NCBI RefSeq assembly: GCF_005281475.1
Contig: NZ_CP040106.1
Span: 2,074,501 to 2,138,500 of the forward strand
DNA: 64,000 nt
Reading direction: 5' to 3'
Source of the DNA: Echinicola rosea
GTDB taxonomy: Bacteria > Bacteroidota > Bacteroidia > Cytophagales > Cyclobacteriaceae
The position numbers and the translations under genes are program-made. This document shows positions 62,161 through 64,000 of the stretch, in pieces (within the stretch, counting starts at the first letter, position 1; each line of letters opens with the position of its first letter). Below the pieces are notes generated by a model, which was given only the letters and a program-made list of their open reading frames with translations, was not told where the DNA came from and did no database searches.

Positions 62161-63348
62161 TTATCTAATACACAGGAATTCCAGCTGCTCACCTTCCAGA
62201 AAGTCACCGTCTCGCTGGGGAAGTAGCAAAAAGCCATCCGTTTTGGAGAGGCTGAAAAGGTCTCCGGAGCCATTATGGCTGAAGGGAAAGGCGTGACCCG
62301 TTTTGGCGTCGATACGGACAGACACGAATCGTGATAAATTGGGATTGCCGGGGATTTTTTCGCCCAACGCTTTTACTTCCAATTGAAGGGGTGTCCCCAT
62401 GGAAGCATGTAGCCATTGCTGGAAGTAAAACAAGTGATTTACGTAAGTCGAAACGGGATTTCCCGGGTAAGCAAATACCTTGGTGCCTTTTTCTGGGTGG
62501 TGTCCAAACCAAAAAGGTTTGCCAGGCCGCTGGGCGACACGATGAAAGTGCTTGTGTACACCCAAATCGCTCAACACAGCTGGAATATGGTCAAATTTCC
62601 CTTTAGAGACTCCCCCGCTCAAAAGCAATACATCGTAGGTATCAATGAGTTTGGAAAGGGTGTTTTCCAAGGCTTCTTTGTCGTCATTGATATGATACAT
62701 CTTACTAAGAATGCCTTCTTTTACAAGGGCAGACCACAGGGTATAAACGTTGGATTTACGGATTTGATGGGGGAGCGGTGTCTGGTTCACATCTACCAAT
62801 TCATCTCCCGTAGAGATGATGGCGACAGAAGGAAGTTTGGCTACCGATACAGTTGCTTTTCCCACAGTAGCCAGTATGCCGATGTCAGCAGCGGTGATCA
62901 GCTTTCCTTTCGAAATGATTTTTTCCCCTTTTTTGGAATCACTTCCGCGATTATGAATATAGCGCTTGGAGGCTTTTTCTAACTGGATATGGGCATTTCC
63001 ATCCTTTATTTCTATTTCTTCGTAAGGAATGATCGTGTCCGCACCGACGGGGAGGATCGCTCCGGTCATCACTTCCAGACAGTGGTCAGCATCCATCAAT
63101 TCCATTTGCGGTGTTCCTGCCGATTGGATGCCTTGGACGGTATAGGAAGGTTTTAGGGGATTGTCCAGGTTTCCGAGTCGGATAGCGATACCATCCATCA
63201 TTACCCTGTCAAAAGGAGGGGCGTCCAGGTCTGTAAAAATGTCCTCTGCTAAAAAACGACCAGTGGTTGCAGATAGCTTTATGTCTTCTGTACCGTAGGA
63301 TTGTTGTTGGCTGAGAACTGACTGCAGGGCTTCATTGATGGTGATCAT
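62161..63348 (-). CDS. moeA: Molybdopterin molybdotransferase
   Basis: The 395-residue protein has MoeA family features: an N-terminal domain (ATTGRFLAEDIFTDLDAPPFDRVMMDGIAI), VMTGAILPVGADTIIPYE, the molybdopterin-binding STGDELV (179-185) and SGGVSKGKFDH (244-254), and a C-terminal beta-barrel domain. It inserts molybdate into molybdopterin. It is 115 bases downstream of a MoeB/ThiF-rhodanese gene on the same strand, as in Moco operons. The intervening gap has no clear terminator, so the two may be co-transcribed. The 185-base region on its other side holds nothing recognisable except a weak hairpin (GACGC/GCGTC). Confidence 0.94.
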   Translation of the reverse strand: MITINEALQSVLSQQQSYGTEDIKLSATTGRFLAEDIFTDLDAPPFDRVMMDGIAIRLGNLDNPLKPSYTVQGIQSAGTPQMELMDADHCLEVMTGAILPVGADTIIPYEEIEIKDGNAHIQLEKASKRYIHNRGSDSKKGEKIISKGKLITAADIGILATVGKATVSVAKLPSVAIISTGDELVDVNQTPLPHQIRKSNVYTLWSALVKEGILSKMYHINDDKEALENTLSKLIDTYDVLLLSGGVSKGKFDHIPAVLSDLGVHKHFHRVAQRPGKPFWFGHHPEKGTKVFAYPGNPVSTYVNHLFYFQQWLHASMGTPLQLEVKALGEKIPGNPNLSRFVSVRIDAKTGHAFPFSHNGSGDLFSLSKTDGFLLLPQRDGDFLEGEQLEFLCIR

Positions 63349-63463
63349 GGGATACTTATGTTTTTAATCTGAAATGGAAATACAAATCCCTCTTCTGGTA
63401 GGCTGGCACACGTTCAGACCGGCCTTTTTAGGAGAAAGTGTAATTCTTGGATACGGCAAAGGA

Positions 63464-64000
63464 CTATACCCATCCTTCTGCTTCTAATGCGTTCATGCCT
63501 CCTTCTACGTTGTATATGACTTGTTCAGGATGCAGGGATTGAAGTAATTGGGCGGCTTTAAGACTTCTCATGCCGGATTGACAGATCAAAGTAACGGGAG
63601 CCTTTTCGTTGATTTCTTGGTGTCTTTCTGTGAGTTGGGACAGTGGGATGTTCAGTGCGTTTTCCAAATGCCCCTCTTCAAATTCCCCTTCATTCCTCAC
63701 ATCGATGACCTGCTGCTGCCTATTTGCTTCCTGTTTGTTCCAGAACTCTTCGCTGGTCAAACTAGTGACATCCATATCGGTGCTGCACATTGGCTGCCCG
63801 TAGTTGTTTTTGAGTGCCGCGATGGATTGGTTTTCAGGAACCACGGGAAGTCCCACTTTAAGATGGGTCTGTGCCAGGGTATCTATGATCAGCAATTTGC
63901 CACTCAAAAGTTCTCCGATTCCCGTCAGGACTTTGACGGCTTCCAGTGCCTGATAGGTGCCAATAAGGGCAGGTAAGATGCCCAAAACACCGTTCTCGTC
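63464..64000 (-). CDS. moeB: MoeB/ThiF-type adenylyltransferase with C-terminal rhodanese domain (5' end outside window)
   Basis: The frame is open to the right edge, so the gene continues beyond the window. The visible 178 residues hold the C-terminal end of a ThiF/MoeB domain (GVLGILPALIGTYQALEAVKVLTGIGELLSGKLLIIDTL) and a rhodanese domain (about 75-173) with active-site Cys in TLICQSGMRS and the DVRNEGEFEEGHLENALNIPL block. Such fusions activate the small subunit of molybdopterin synthase (MoaD) and supply sulfur. Its place next to moeA supports the molybdenum-cofactor role over thiamine, but a ThiF function cannot be excluded. Confidence 0.85.
   Translation of the reverse strand, partial: DENGVLGILPALIGTYQALEAVKVLTGIGELLSGKLLIIDTLAQTHLKVGLPVVPENQSIAALKNNYGQPMCSTDMDVTSLTSEEFWNKQEANRQQQVIDVRNEGEFEEGHLENALNIPLSQLTERHQEINEKAPVTLICQSGMRSLKAAQLLQSLHPEQVIYNVEGGMNALEAEGWV

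Overview
The window looks like the chromosome of a marine or soil Bacteroidota, most likely order Cytophagales, family Cyclobacteriaceae (Echinicola, Algoriphagus or Cyclobacterium type). The reasons are two SusC/SusD outer-membrane pairs, a C-terminal sorting domain typical of type IX secretion, many Bacteroidota-style lipoproteins, almost no Shine-Dalgarno signals, and Bacteroidota sugar regulators (a Nudix-fold AraR and a beta-propeller/Y_Y_Y/LuxR sensor). The genus is inferred from gene content only.

Layout. 1-3.2 kb: the 3' end of a sugar phosphate isomerase/epimerase gene, a TPR-SH3 membrane protein and four tRNAs (Lys, Pro, Arg, Lys). 3.3-13.4 kb: a minus-strand beta-glucan utilisation locus (regulator, susC, susD, GH5, GH16). 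14.2-18.5 kb: a secreted M28 peptidase and two tandem DUF1254/DUF1214 lipoproteins. 18.5-19.5 kb: a dispersed repeat interrupted by an ORF-less group II intron. 19.5-38.5 kb: a glucuronoxylan module with SDR, GH67 and lacI on the minus strand, divergent susC/susD and uxuA, then GH115, a carbohydrate esterase and a sodium/sugar symporter. 38.9-40.7 kb: two small envelope proteins and an Asp/Glu racemase among REP-like hairpins. 40.8-44.8 kb: an AraC regulator divergent from xylB-xylA. 45.6-51.2 kb: a GH43 enzyme and an arabinose operon (araR, symporter, araA). 51.4-64 kb: mostly housekeeping genes (VOC protein, CtpA protease, hemerythrin-like protein, RuvX, peptide deformylase, omega-amidase, a type IX cargo protein, MurF, MoeA and a MoeB-rhodanese protein cut by the window end).

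How the genes fit together. From 19.5 to 51 kb the window reads as a pathway for (methyl)glucuronoarabinoxylan. SusC/D imports oligosaccharides. GH115 and GH67 remove (4-O-methyl)glucuronic acid, the esterase removes acetyl groups and GH43 removes xylose or arabinose. XylA/XylB and AraA start pentose catabolism, and UxuA, possibly with the SDR, handles the glucuronate branch. No endoxylanase, uronate isomerase, ribulokinase or ribulose-5-phosphate epimerase gene is visible here. A palindromic LacI-type operator upstream of susC/lacI recurs, with one base changed, upstream of the GH43 gene 23 kb away, suggesting one regulon. The AraC-xylB intergenic region holds half-sites spaced 21 and 32 bp around a 40-bp palindrome.

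The least expected content is in the non-coding DNA. There are at least four families of short dispersed elements, found mostly at the borders between gene modules. One copy carries the group II intron, and an intron-free copy of the same element lies 12 kb away.
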